Source: Roseateles oligotrophus (lineage in GTDB: Bacteria; Pseudomonadota; Gammaproteobacteria; Burkholderiales; Burkholderiaceae_C). From it: DNA of 64,000 bases. Of this stretch, positions 1 through 7,312 are shown piece after piece (position 1 is the first letter of the stretch; each line of letters begins with the position of its first letter). Location: the NCBI RefSeq assembly GCF_014204525.1, contig NZ_JACHLP010000002.1:62001-126000 (forward strand). Reading direction: 5' to 3'. Under the pieces are notes generated by a model that was not told the DNA's origin, ran no database searches, and saw only the letters and a list, made by a program, of their open reading frames with translations. Made by a program: the position numbers and the translations under genes.

Positions 1-136
1 CCAGGATCTGGATGGAGTCGGCGCCGTAGACCGCGCCGGAGGACGCTTCCGCCGTGACGGCGGCTTGTTGCGCTTCGTTCAAACCGTTGGCGTTGGCACC
101 GCTGGGTGCTTGCTCATTGCTAGGAACATCTGTCAT
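1..136 (-). CDS. gyrB: DNA gyrase subunit B, N-terminal fragment (cut by window edge)
   Basis: The minus strand from the ATG at 134-136 reads MTDVPSNEQAPSGANANG and continues into EASSGAVYGADSIQIL, then runs off the left edge. The Ala-rich lead followed by YGADSIQIL matches the start of GyrB, just before the GHKL ATPase domain, and the position downstream of dnaN is the usual one for gyrB. Only about 45 residues are present, so no catalytic motif can be checked. It is separated from dnaN by 112 bp and is probably in the same dnaA-dnaN-gyrB transcription direction. The call rests on the short N-terminus plus synteny. Confidence 0.8.
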   Translation of the reverse strand, partial: MTDVPSNEQAPSGANANGLNEAQQAAVTAEASSGAVYGADSIQIL

Positions 137-248
137 CTGGGACTCTCTCTCACACCGGCATGCGCCAATTGGCAGCTGCCTTTAAAAGCACTGAAGCGGG
201 CCGGGTTCCAAGAACCGCTAGCCCGCTTGGGTCATTCGTTAGCTGGGA

Positions 249-1370
249 TCAGATCCGCATCGGCATCACGACGTATTTGAAGCCGCTCTGCTCGGGGATG
301 GTGATCAAGGCACTGGCCGAGCTGTCGTTCAGGTCGATGCTGACCATGTCCTGGCTCATGTTTTGCAACACATCCATCAGATAGGTCACATTGAAGCCGG
401 TCTCGATCAGGTCGCCGCCGTAGTCGATCTCGATCTCTTCCTTGGCCTCTTCCTGCTCGGCATTGCTGGAGGCGATGGAGAGCAGGCCGGGCTCGAAGCT
501 CAGGCGCACGGCCTTGAACTTTTCGCTGGTCAGGATGGCGGCGCGCTGCAGCGAGGCCAGCAGGGTCGTGCGGCCCAGGGTCACGTTGAATTTGTGGTTC
601 TTGGGGATCACGCGGTTGTAGTCGGGGAACTTGCCCTCGACCAGCTTGGTGACGAACTCCATGCCCGAGAAGCTGAACTTGGCCTGGTTGCCGGCAAAGC
701 GCATCTCGATGGGCTGGTTTTCTTCCTCGCCCTTGCCGTCTTTGAGCAAGCGCATCAGCTCCAGCACGGTCTTGCGCGGCAGGATGACTTCCTGCTTGGG
801 GATCTCGGTTTCCAGCTCGGCCGAGGCCAGGGCCAGGCGGTGGCCATCGGTCGCGACCAGGGTCAGGCTCTTGCCTTCGGCCACAAAGAGAATGCCGTTC
901 AGGTAGTAGCGGATGTCGTGCACCGCCATCGAGAAGTGCACCTGGTTGATCAGGCTCTTGAGCGTCTTCTGCGGCACGCTGAAGGCGGGGCCGAAGTCGG
1001 CCGCTTCCTGCACCAGGGGGAAGTCGTCCGAGGGCAGGGTCTGCAGGGTGAAGCGGCTCTTGCCGCCCTGCAGATTCAGCTTGGAGCCGTTGACGGCCAG
1101 CGAGACGGTCTGGTCCGAGGGCATGGAGCGCAGGATGTCGATCAGCTTGCGGGCGCCGACGGTGGTGGTGAAGTCGCCGGCGTCGCCGCCCAGCTCGGCC
1201 GTGGTGCGGACCTGGATTTCCAGGTCGCTGGTGGTCAACTCCAGCGAGCTGCCGGACTTGCGTATCAGCACATTGGCCAGGATAGGCAAGGTGTGACGCC
1301 GCTCAACAATGCCGGCAACGGCCTGCAAGGCGGCAAGAACCTTGTCCTGGGTGGCTTTCAACACAATCAT
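249..1370 (-). CDS. dnaN: DNA polymerase III sliding clamp (beta subunit)
   Basis: This 373-residue protein has the length of bacterial beta clamps. It begins MIVLKATQDKVLAALQAVAG, has the typical RRHTLPILANVLI segment, and ends in VMPMRI, the hydrophobic C-terminal tail (P-M-R-I/L) that forms part of the clamp's peptide-binding groove. The clamp encircles DNA and tethers polymerase III; it also partners Hda in inactivating DnaA. It follows dnaA on the same strand, with a 200-bp spacer (1371-1570) that probably carries a secondary promoter; I could not define one with confidence. Nothing unusual was seen. Confidence 0.97.
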   Translation of the reverse strand: MIVLKATQDKVLAALQAVAGIVERRHTLPILANVLIRKSGSSLELTTSDLEIQVRTTAELGGDAGDFTTTVGARKLIDILRSMPSDQTVSLAVNGSKLNLQGGKSRFTLQTLPSDDFPLVQEAADFGPAFSVPQKTLKSLINQVHFSMAVHDIRYYLNGILFVAEGKSLTLVATDGHRLALASAELETEIPKQEVILPRKTVLELMRLLKDGKGEEENQPIEMRFAGNQAKFSFSGMEFVTKLVEGKFPDYNRVIPKNHKFNVTLGRTTLLASLQRAAILTSEKFKAVRLSFEPGLLSIASSNAEQEEAKEEIEIDYGGDLIETGFNVTYLMDVLQNMSQDMVSIDLNDSSASALITIPEQSGFKYVVMPMRI

Positions 1371-1570
1371 GTCAAACCTCTTTTCTTCTCTTCACTCGTT
1401 TGATTTGGCGGCTGGAGCGCGCACGGTGCCTGCTGGATGCTGCAGGCACCGTACTCCAGCATTTTGACCCAGATATCAGCTGTTTCTGAGCGCTGTCAAC
1501 CTTAGTCTTTGCGCCGTTTGTGTTCTTTGGGCCGGGGGAGGGCAGCCCAGGGCCCGCCCGCACATGGGCC

Positions 1571-3193
1571 TCAGCCCTTGAGCGTCTGCTCCAGCACGTG
1601 CAATTGCTGGTTTAGCTCGGTGTTCTTCTGGCGCTCGCCCCCGATCTTGCGCACGGCGTGCAGCACGGTCGTGTGGTCACGGCCACCGAACAGCTCGCCG
1701 ATCTCGGGCAGGCTCTTTTGCGTCATCTCCTTGGCCAGATACATGGCAATCTGGCGCGGCCGGGCAATGCTGGCCGGGCGCTTCTTGCTATACATATCGG
1801 CAATCTTGATCTTGTAGAAGTCGGCCACCGTCTTCTGGATGTTCTCCACCGAGACCTGGCGGTTCTGGATCGAGAGCAGGTCCTTCAGCGCCTCGCGGGC
1901 CAGCTGGATATTGATCTCCTTGTGCGAGAAGCGGCTGTAGGCCAGCACCTTGCGCAGCGCGCCCTCCAGCTCGCGCACGTTTGCGCGCACGTTTTTGGCG
2001 ATGAAAAAGGCTACGTCCTCGGGCATGGGCGTCTGCTCGGCCTCGGCCTTCTTGATCAGAATCGCCACCCGCATCTCCAGCTCGGGCGGCTCGATGGCCA
2101 CCGTCAGGCCGGCGTCGAAGCGGGAGGTTAGGCGCTCATCGATGTCAGCCAAACCTTTGGGGTAGGTGTCGCTGGTCATGATGATGTGGGCGCGCTTGGC
2201 CAGCAAGGCCTCGAAGGCGTTGAAGAACTCCTCCTGCGTGCGCTCCTTGCCGGCGAAGAACTGCACATCGTCGATCAGCAGCAGGTCCAGCGAGTGGTAC
2301 TTGGCCTTCAGTTCATCAAAGGTCTTGCGCTGGTAGTTTTTCACCACGTCGGAGATGAATTGCTCGGCGTGCAGGTAGAGCACGCGGGCGTCCGGCTTGT
2401 CGCGCAGCAAGGCATTGCCCACGGCGTGGATCAAATGGGTCTTGCCCAGGCCCACGCCGCCGTAGATGAAGAGCGGGTTGTACATCTGGCCGGGGGCGCC
2501 GGCCACATGCAGGGCGGCGGTGCGGGCCATCTGGTTGGCGCGGCCGGGCACCAGATTGTCAAAGGTCAGCGCGCTATTGATGCGGTGGCGGCTGGCGCTG
2601 GGGGGGAGGTTCTGCGGCAGATTTTGCGGCTGGCTTGGTGCTGGCAAGGGCTGCTGCAGCTGTGCCTGCGGCGGTTGCAAGAGCTGGCCAAAGTTCTGCT
2701 GCGAGCCCATGGGCTGGGGCTGCGGCCTTTGTGCGACCGGCTGGCCCGGGGTCGAGCCGCCTCGTTTCAGGTTCAGATGCGAAGCCGCGCTGGCGGCCAG
2801 TTGCACCGCCGGCTGGGTCACGGGACGCAGGCCGTTATGCAGAATCTGGCCGACGGCCATGGCTTGATGGCTGGGCGCCGTCATCGGGCGGGCCATGGGT
2901 TCGCGGGCGGCCAGGGCCAACTCCAGGCGGGCGGGCTTGCCGGCCAGCTCACTCAGGATGGATTCGATGCGGCCGGCGTACTGGTTGCGGATCCAGTCCA
3001 GCTTGAAGCGGTTGGGCACGCGCAAGGAGAAGACCAGGGCATCCAGCCCCGCGCCATCGGCGACCACGGCCGGCGGCAAGGGGCGAATCCAGGTATTGAA
3101 TTGTTGTTCAGGCAGCTCGGTGGCCAAACGCTCACATCCGCGTTGCCAAAGGTCTGCACCCATCGAGTCCGCGCTATGCATGTCTGCGCTCAT
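1571..3193 (-). CDS. dnaA: Chromosomal replication initiator DnaA
   Basis: The protein has 540 residues, longer than E. coli DnaA because of a Gln/Pro-rich domain II linker (about residues 105-200). Domain I is at the N-terminus ([22 protein letters not shown]). The AAA+ domain III carries Walker A GGVGLGKT (245-252) and Walker [11 protein letters not shown]. Domain IV has the DNA-binding signature [15 protein letters not shown], which reads DnaA boxes. Three in-frame ATGs lie at codons 1, 5 and 11, none with a strong Shine-Dalgarno, so the exact start is uncertain. The gene fires away from the DnaA-box region at 3194-3262, and a near-box directly at the start codon would allow autoregulation. 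Confidence 0.97.
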   Translation of the reverse strand: MSADMHSADSMGADLWQRGCERLATELPEQQFNTWIRPLPPAVVADGAGLDALVFSLRVPNRFKLDWIRNQYAGRIESILSELAGKPARLELALAAREPMARPMTAPSHQAMAVGQILHNGLRPVTQPAVQLAASAASHLNLKRGGSTPGQPVAQRPQPQPMGSQQNFGQLLQPPQAQLQQPLPAPSQPQNLPQNLPPSASRHRINSALTFDNLVPGRANQMARTAALHVAGAPGQMYNPLFIYGGVGLGKTHLIHAVGNALLRDKPDARVLYLHAEQFISDVVKNYQRKTFDELKAKYHSLDLLLIDDVQFFAGKERTQEEFFNAFEALLAKRAHIIMTSDTYPKGLADIDERLTSRFDAGLTVAIEPPELEMRVAILIKKAEAEQTPMPEDVAFFIAKNVRANVRELEGALRKVLAYSRFSHKEINIQLAREALKDLLSIQNRQVSVENIQKTVADFYKIKIADMYSKKRPASIARPRQIAMYLAKEMTQKSLPEIGELFGGRDHTTVLHAVRKIGGERQKNTELNQQLHVLEQTLKG

Positions 3194-3315
3194 TGTGGAA
3201 AACTTGTTCTAGAGCGGCCGGATTGTACGGGTTCAAGGCCGGCCAAACCCAGGTTATCCACAGAATTTTCGAGTCGGTCAATCCCGGGCAATCCCCTGGG
3301 GATAAGCCGTGGGCA
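3194..3315. other. Candidate oriC / dnaA upstream region with DnaA boxes
   Basis: An exact DnaA box TTATCCACA lies at 3254-3262. An 8/9 match on the opposite strand (TGTGGAAAA) lies at 3194-3202, abutting the dnaA start, and a weaker partial (GGGGATAA) lies near 3297-3304. The segment separates the divergent dnaA and rpmH genes, the standard betaproteobacterial oriC position. No strongly AT-rich unwinding element is obvious here, and further DnaA-like boxes occur inside rnpA (3765-3829). I therefore infer, but cannot prove, that initiation maps to this 0.6-kb neighbourhood. Confidence 0.6.
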
Positions 3316-3344
3316 TTGACCCGCGGCCAAAGATTTGGTGTAAT
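3316..3344 (+). promoter_or_regulatory. Sigma-70-type promoter for rpmH-rnpA-yidD-yidC
   Basis: A -35 hexamer TTGACC (3316-3321) and a -10 hexamer TGTAAT (3339-3344) are spaced by exactly 17 bp, each matching consensus at five of six positions. The promoter reads into rpmH with a leader of about 140 nt. It is the best promoter recognised by eye in the window. Confidence 0.65.
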
Positions 3345-3489
3345 CGCGGGTTTTCCAGACGCCGAATGAAGCGGAGGGGCTGTGTGCCTGTCCTTGCCTT
3401 GTGGCAGTGCTCTGGCGCCCGGCGACCGCTCGCCCGTAACAGCTAAAGCGTCATCCGACGTCCTTAGACCTTCTCAAGAGGCCTCCATC

Positions 3490-3624
3490 ATGAAACGCAC
3501 TTATCAAGCATCCAAGACCCGTCGCGCCCGCACCCACGGCTTCCTCGTCCGCATGAAGACCCGCGGCGGCCGTGCCGTCATCGCTGCGCGCCGCGCCAAG
3601 GGCCGCAAGCGTCTGGCTGTCTGA
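3490..3624 (+). CDS. rpmH: 50S ribosomal protein L34
   Basis: This 44-residue basic protein begins [18 protein letters not shown] and ends GRKRLAV, the near-invariant L34 sequence. L34 is a late-assembling component of the large subunit. An in-frame ATG 36 codons upstream (3382) would add residues that no L34 has, so the start at 3490 is chosen. rnpA begins 17 bp downstream on the same strand, the universal rpmH-rnpA pairing, under the promoter at 3316-3344. Confidence 0.97.
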   Translation: MKRTYQASKTRRARTHGFLVRMKTRGGRAVIAARRAKGRKRLAV

Positions 3625-3641
3625 GCCCAGGCACACGCCCT

Positions 3642-4097
3642 GTGATCGGCCGTATCGTGCGATCGGCCGACTTTGAACGCGTGCTGGGTCGTCCCAGCCG
3701 TGCGCGCAGCAATCACTTTGCTGTCCATCATCTGTCCGCCCGGCCCAGCCAGCCTGCCAAGGCTTTATCCACAGCCGAGCGTGAGTTATCAACAGATGCT
3801 GCACAGCAAGTTCACATCCCTGTGGATGAGTTACCGCCCGATGCCTGTTGGCTGGGCGTGGTGGTGCCGAAACGGCATGCCAAGCGCTCGGTCACGCGTT
3901 CTCTGCTGAAGCGACAAATCCGTGCGGCTTTCGACCAGCAGCCTTCTCTGCCACCCGGCCTCTGGGTGGTGCGCCTGCGCTCGCCTTTTGACCGCAAGCT
4001 ATTCCCCAGCGCCTCATCCGATGCGCTGCGCGCCGCTGCGCGCGACGAGCTCACGCAGCTGGTCAGCCGTGTGCTGAACAGCCGCAGCAAGCCCTGA
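3642..4097 (+). CDS. rnpA: Ribonuclease P protein component
   Basis: The product is 151 residues, with a GTG start giving MIGRIVRSADFERVLGRPSR. It contains the RNase P protein signature WLGVVVPKRHAKRSVTRSLLKRQIR (the RNR motif region), which binds the catalytic RNA. Compared with the typical protein of about 115-130 residues there is an extra stretch of about 35 residues (roughly residues 30-65) between the first strand, FAVHHL, and the WLGVVV strand. That insertion is where three DnaA-box-like nonamers sit in the DNA. The gene lies between rpmH and yidD in the conserved order. Confidence 0.92.
   Translation: MIGRIVRSADFERVLGRPSRARSNHFAVHHLSARPSQPAKALSTAERELSTDAAQQVHIPVDELPPDACWLGVVVPKRHAKRSVTRSLLKRQIRAAFDQQPSLPPGLWVVRLRSPFDRKLFPSASSDALRAAARDELTQLVSRVLNSRSKP
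3765..3829. promoter_or_regulatory. Cluster of DnaA-box-like nonamers inside rnpA
   Basis: An exact TTATCCACA lies at 3765-3773, a one-mismatch TTATCAACA at 3786-3794, and a one-mismatch copy on the other strand (TGTGGATGA) at 3821-3829. All three fall within 65 bp of rnpA coding sequence. Whether DnaA binds here is inference from the motif density and the location next to dnaA. Confidence 0.45.
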
Positions 4098-4129
4098 GCC
4101 GTCCCCCTCCTCAGCATTCGACACCGAAG

Positions 4130-4480
4130 ATGATGAGCAGCAGCCGCCCCGAGCCCTCCGTATCCGCCCCACTCGGTCTGGCCCAGCGCCTGCTGATCGG
4201 CTTGGTGCGTGGCTATCGCTTGATGCTCAGCCCTTGGCTGGGGGCGTCCTGCCGTTTCACCCCGACCTGCTCCGTCTACGCGATCGAAGCCCTCGAACGT
4301 CATGGGGCTGCGGCGGGTACTTATCTGGCAGCGTACAGAATCCTGCGTTGCAACCCTTTTTGCGCGGGCGGCCATGATGGCGTGCCCGAGCATGCGCCAG
4401 CCTTGTTCAGTCGATTGGGACTGGGCAGGCCGGCGCCCTCCAAGCCCATCCCTCCCTCTCAACCAGAAGCTTCCCCATGA
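4130..4480 (+). CDS. yidD: Membrane protein insertion efficiency factor YidD
   Basis: The 116-residue protein contains the YidD core: LLIGLVRGYRLMLSPWLGASCRFTPTCSVYAIEALERHG, then RILRCNPFCAGGHDGVPE. The three conserved cysteines (CRFTPTCS and RCNPF) are present, as is the N-terminal amphipathic helix. YidD assists YidC-dependent insertion at the inner membrane. An N-terminal extension of about 15 residues and a Pro-rich C-terminal tail exceed the usual length of 70-90 residues; two adjacent ATGs (4130, 4133) are possible starts. The stop overlaps the yidC ATG (ATGA, 4477-4480), implying translational coupling. Confidence 0.95.
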   Translation: MMSSSRPEPSVSAPLGLAQRLLIGLVRGYRLMLSPWLGASCRFTPTCSVYAIEALERHGAAAGTYLAAYRILRCNPFCAGGHDGVPEHAPALFSRLGLGRPAPSKPIPPSQPEASP

Positions 4481-6192
4481 CTGATATACGCCGCACCGTG
4501 CTGTGGGTGGTGTTCACCATGTCCCTCGTCCTGCTCTGGGACGGCTGGCAAAAGCACAACGGGCACCCGTCCATGTTCAGCCCCGCAGCGCCCAAGGCCG
4601 TCGCCACGGCCGCTTCGGGCAATGGCGCCGTGGGCCTGCCGACGCCTGCCGTCGTGCCGGGCGCCGTGCCCGCGCCCGCCGCTGCGCCTGCGGTGCTGGG
4701 CAGCGAGAAGGTGCATATCAAGACCGATGTCTTGAACGTCACGCTGGAAACCCTGGGCGGCGACGTCAGCCGGGTGGAGCTGCCGGCTTATCTGGACGTG
4801 CCGGAACCCGGTCTGTTCGACCCGCTGCTGCAGGCCGTGGGCCTGAAGCAGAAGCCGGTGGTCGTGCCCAAGCCCATCGTGCTGCTGGACGCCGCGGGCA
4901 AGAGCTACAAGGCGCAGTCCGGCCTGCTGGGCTCGCAGGGTGAGCAACTGCCCAATCACAACACCTTGATGACGGTGCTGCCTGGCGAACGCGAGCTCAA
5001 AGACGGCATGAACGAGCTGACGGTGCGCATGGAGTCGCCCGTGGTCGGTGGCGTCAAGCTGGTCAAGACCTTCAGCTTCAAGCGCGGCGACTATGTGGTT
5101 GGCGTGCGCCATGAGCTGGTCAACGTCGGCACGGCCGCCGTGACGCCCCAGGTCTATGTGCAACTGGTGCGCAATGGCACGCCGGGCCCGCAAAGCGCGG
5201 ACTTCACCGGCACCTTCACCGGCCCGGCGGTCTACAACGAGAACAGCAAATTCCACAAGGTCGAGTTCAAGGACATCGACAAGGGCAAGGTCGAGATCGA
5301 CAAGACCGCCAACAACGGCTGGGTGGCCATGGTCCAGCACTACTTCGCCAGTGCTTGGCTGCATAACGAAGCCGGTCACCGCGAGTTCTTCGTCAAGAAG
5401 GTCGCCGCCGCCGTGCCCGAGCAATACGCCGTCGGCATGGTCTTCACCCAGCCCCAGCTGGCACCCGGCGCCACGCAGATCCGTGACGACCAGCTCTTCG
5501 TCGGCCCGCAGGAAGAAAAGAAGCTCGCCGTGCTGGCCCCCGGCCTGGAGCTGGTGAAGGACTACGGCATCTTCGCCATCCTGGCCAAGCCGCTGTTCTG
5601 GCTGCTGGAGAAGCTGCACAGCTATCTGGGCAACTGGGGCTGGTCCATCATCGCCCTGGTCGTGCTGCTGAAGGCCGCGTTCTACTGGCTGAACGCCAGC
5701 GCCTACCGCAGCATGGCCAAGATGAAGGCCGTGGGCCCCAAGATCCAGGCCATGCGCGAACGCCTGAAGGACAAGCCGCAAGAGATGCAGCAAGAAATGA
5801 TGCGCATCTACCGCGAGGAGAAGGTCAACCCCATCGGCGGCTGCCTGCCCATCTTCCTGCAGATGCCTTTCTTCATGGGCTTGTACTGGGTGCTGCTGTC
5901 CACCGTTGAAATGCGTGGCGCGCCCTGGCTGGGCTGGATCACCGACCTGTCGGCCAAGGACCCCTACTTCATCCTGCCCATCTTGATGACGCTGTCCAGC
6001 CTGCTGCAAGTGGCCCTGGGCCCCAAGTCGCCCGACCCCATGCAGGCCAAGATGATGTGGTTCATGCCGCTGGCCTTCAGCTTTATGTTCTTCGTCTTCC
6101 CGTCCGGTCTGGTGCTGTATTGGCTGACCAACAATATCTTGTCGATCGCTCAGCAGTGGATGATCAACAAGCAGCTGGGTGTGCAGAACTAA
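4477..6192 (+). CDS. yidC: Membrane protein insertase YidC
   Basis: The 571-residue insertase is of normal length for a Gram-negative YidC. It has an N-terminal anchor (about residues 5-24), an Ala/Pro-rich linker, a large periplasmic beta-sandwich domain, and the conserved C-terminal insertase core. The core begins at YGIFAILAKPLFWLLEKLH and includes the coiled C1 loop (KMKAVGPKIQAMRERLKD), INPIGG-type NPIGGCLPIFLQMPFF and the last helices ending in NNILSIAQQWMINKQ. It inserts inner-membrane proteins with or without SecYEG. It is coupled to yidD by a 4-bp overlap and followed by a strong terminator at 6211-6241. Confidence 0.97.
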   Translation: MTDIRRTVLWVVFTMSLVLLWDGWQKHNGHPSMFSPAAPKAVATAASGNGAVGLPTPAVVPGAVPAPAAAPAVLGSEKVHIKTDVLNVTLETLGGDVSRVELPAYLDVPEPGLFDPLLQAVGLKQKPVVVPKPIVLLDAAGKSYKAQSGLLGSQGEQLPNHNTLMTVLPGERELKDGMNELTVRMESPVVGGVKLVKTFSFKRGDYVVGVRHELVNVGTAAVTPQVYVQLVRNGTPGPQSADFTGTFTGPAVYNENSKFHKVEFKDIDKGKVEIDKTANNGWVAMVQHYFASAWLHNEAGHREFFVKKVAAAVPEQYAVGMVFTQPQLAPGATQIRDDQLFVGPQEEKKLAVLAPGLELVKDYGIFAILAKPLFWLLEKLHSYLGNWGWSIIALVVLLKAAFYWLNASAYRSMAKMKAVGPKIQAMRERLKDKPQEMQQEMMRIYREEKVNPIGGCLPIFLQMPFFMGLYWVLLSTVEMRGAPWLGWITDLSAKDPYFILPILMTLSSLLQVALGPKSPDPMQAKMMWFMPLAFSFMFFVFPSGLVLYWLTNNILSIAQQWMINKQLGVQN

Positions 6193-6210
6193 GCCCTGCC
6201 GCTGACCAAC

Positions 6211-6241
6211 AAAAAAGCCTCCGCACGCGGAGGCTTTTTTT
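6211..6241. terminator. Bidirectional intrinsic terminator after yidC
   Basis: A stem GCCTCCG/CGGAGGC (6217-6223 and 6228-6234) with a 4-nt loop is flanked by six A's on one side and seven T's on the other, so it works on both strands. It ends the rpmH-yidC operon, and the minus-strand lipoprotein gene ends about 60 bp to its right. Confidence 0.9.
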
Positions 6242-6304
6242 CATGGGCGAGAGGAGATGGGGGAAAGGAGGTGATCAGCCTGCCGCCCTCAATGTCATGG
6301 GCGA

Positions 6305-7168
6305 TCAGGGCTGCAGGAACGTGAACACATTGATGCTGCCATCGCTTTGCACGGCAGTGTGAACGATGACCTGCTTGGTGAGTCCCGTGCTCACCGGCAC
6401 CACATAAAGCACCCAGCGCAGGGTCTTGCCGCTGCCGGTGACCAACCCGTTGGGGCTGAACAAAGCGTCAAGTTGTGCGGCGTCGAATGTCGTCACCGAG
6501 GCCGGGCTGCTCGTGGTGTCGGTGACCGTTGCCGACGAATGGTCGGCAGCAACAGCCACCGTGTTCGCACCTCGCAGCATGCTCGTGCCGTTAGCACCGC
6601 ATTCCAGCGAGCTGAAAGCGAAAGCCGTGCCGAGCATCAAGCGTGCCGCGCTGCCCCTGAACACCGCCGCGCCCGTGTCCGAGCGCAGCGCCAGATGGTT
6701 GGTGTTGTAGCTGCCGCTGCGGCAGGTGAACAAAAGGCTGCCGTTGTACTGCATGGTGCCGACGCTGGTGGCGTTGCTGGCAACCGGGTCGGCCCAGTTC
6801 ATTACCTGGTTGAAACTATCGCTGGTCGTGACCTGCAAGGTGCTGCCAAGCGCAATGCACTGCGTGGGCGCCGTGCTGCTGCTGCCGTAATAGTTCGCCA
6901 CGGTCGCCGTGCCGGTGGCGCTGGCCGTGCTGTAGACATCGTAGGTGGGGGTCAGCCAGCTGTTGCCGCTGCAAACCGGGGCGGGTGTTGGCGCGGGAGC
7001 CGGTGCTGGTGCAGGCGCGGGAACTGGCGCTGGCGCGGGAGCAGGAGCAGGAGCAGGGTTGCTGTTGTCCGAGTTGCTACCGCTGCTGCCGCCACCGCAG
7101 GCGCTCAGCAAGGCCGCCAAAGCCACCGCAGTCAGCGCTGTGGTTCCGATTCGTTTTCCGTTGTTCAT
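6305..7168 (-). CDS. Putative lipoprotein with Pro-Ala linker, function unknown
   Basis: This 287-residue protein starts MNNGKRIGTTALTAVALAALLSACGGG, a classic lipoprotein signal with lipobox LSAC and an acylated Cys in a Gly/Ser-rich stretch. A PAPAP-type linker (about residues 38-65) follows, then a domain of about 220 residues rich in Ser/Thr/Ala with no family I recognise. The repetitive linker suggests a spacer lifting a domain off the outer membrane. It lies downstream of, and on the same strand as, the sigma factor/kinase pair, about 145 bp from the kinase stop, so it could be a target or accessory of that module. That link is inference. Confidence 0.75.
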   Translation of the reverse strand: MNNGKRIGTTALTAVALAALLSACGGGSSGSNSDNSNPAPAPAPAPAPVPAPAPAPAPAPTPAPVCSGNSWLTPTYDVYSTASATGTATVANYYGSSSTAPTQCIALGSTLQVTTSDSFNQVMNWADPVASNATSVGTMQYNGSLLFTCRSGSYNTNHLALRSDTGAAVFRGSAARLMLGTAFAFSSLECGANGTSMLRGANTVAVAADHSSATVTDTTSSPASVTTFDAAQLDALFSPNGLVTGSGKTLRWVLYVVPVSTGLTKQVIVHTAVQSDGSINVFTFLQP

Positions 7169-7312
7169 CGCAAGTCCTTACAAGGTGGCGGGCTCGGGAA
7201 TGAGCCTGCTTCAGACTGCTTAACGGAAAGACGGGTGGCCAAGCGCCAGAGCTTGGGTCATCGAAACGAAAATTTCCCGGCAAGGCCAATTGGGTGACCT
7301 GAAAGGCGCAGT

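Noticed and set aside
363-1403. 346-residue plus-strand ORF opposite dnaN
   Set aside because: Antisense shadow of dnaN with His/Gln/Gly/Leu-heavy composition typical of high-GC antisense frames and no motif.
4459-6009. 516-residue minus-strand ORF opposite yidC
   Set aside because: Shadow frame of yidC; no domain, composition typical of an antisense frame.
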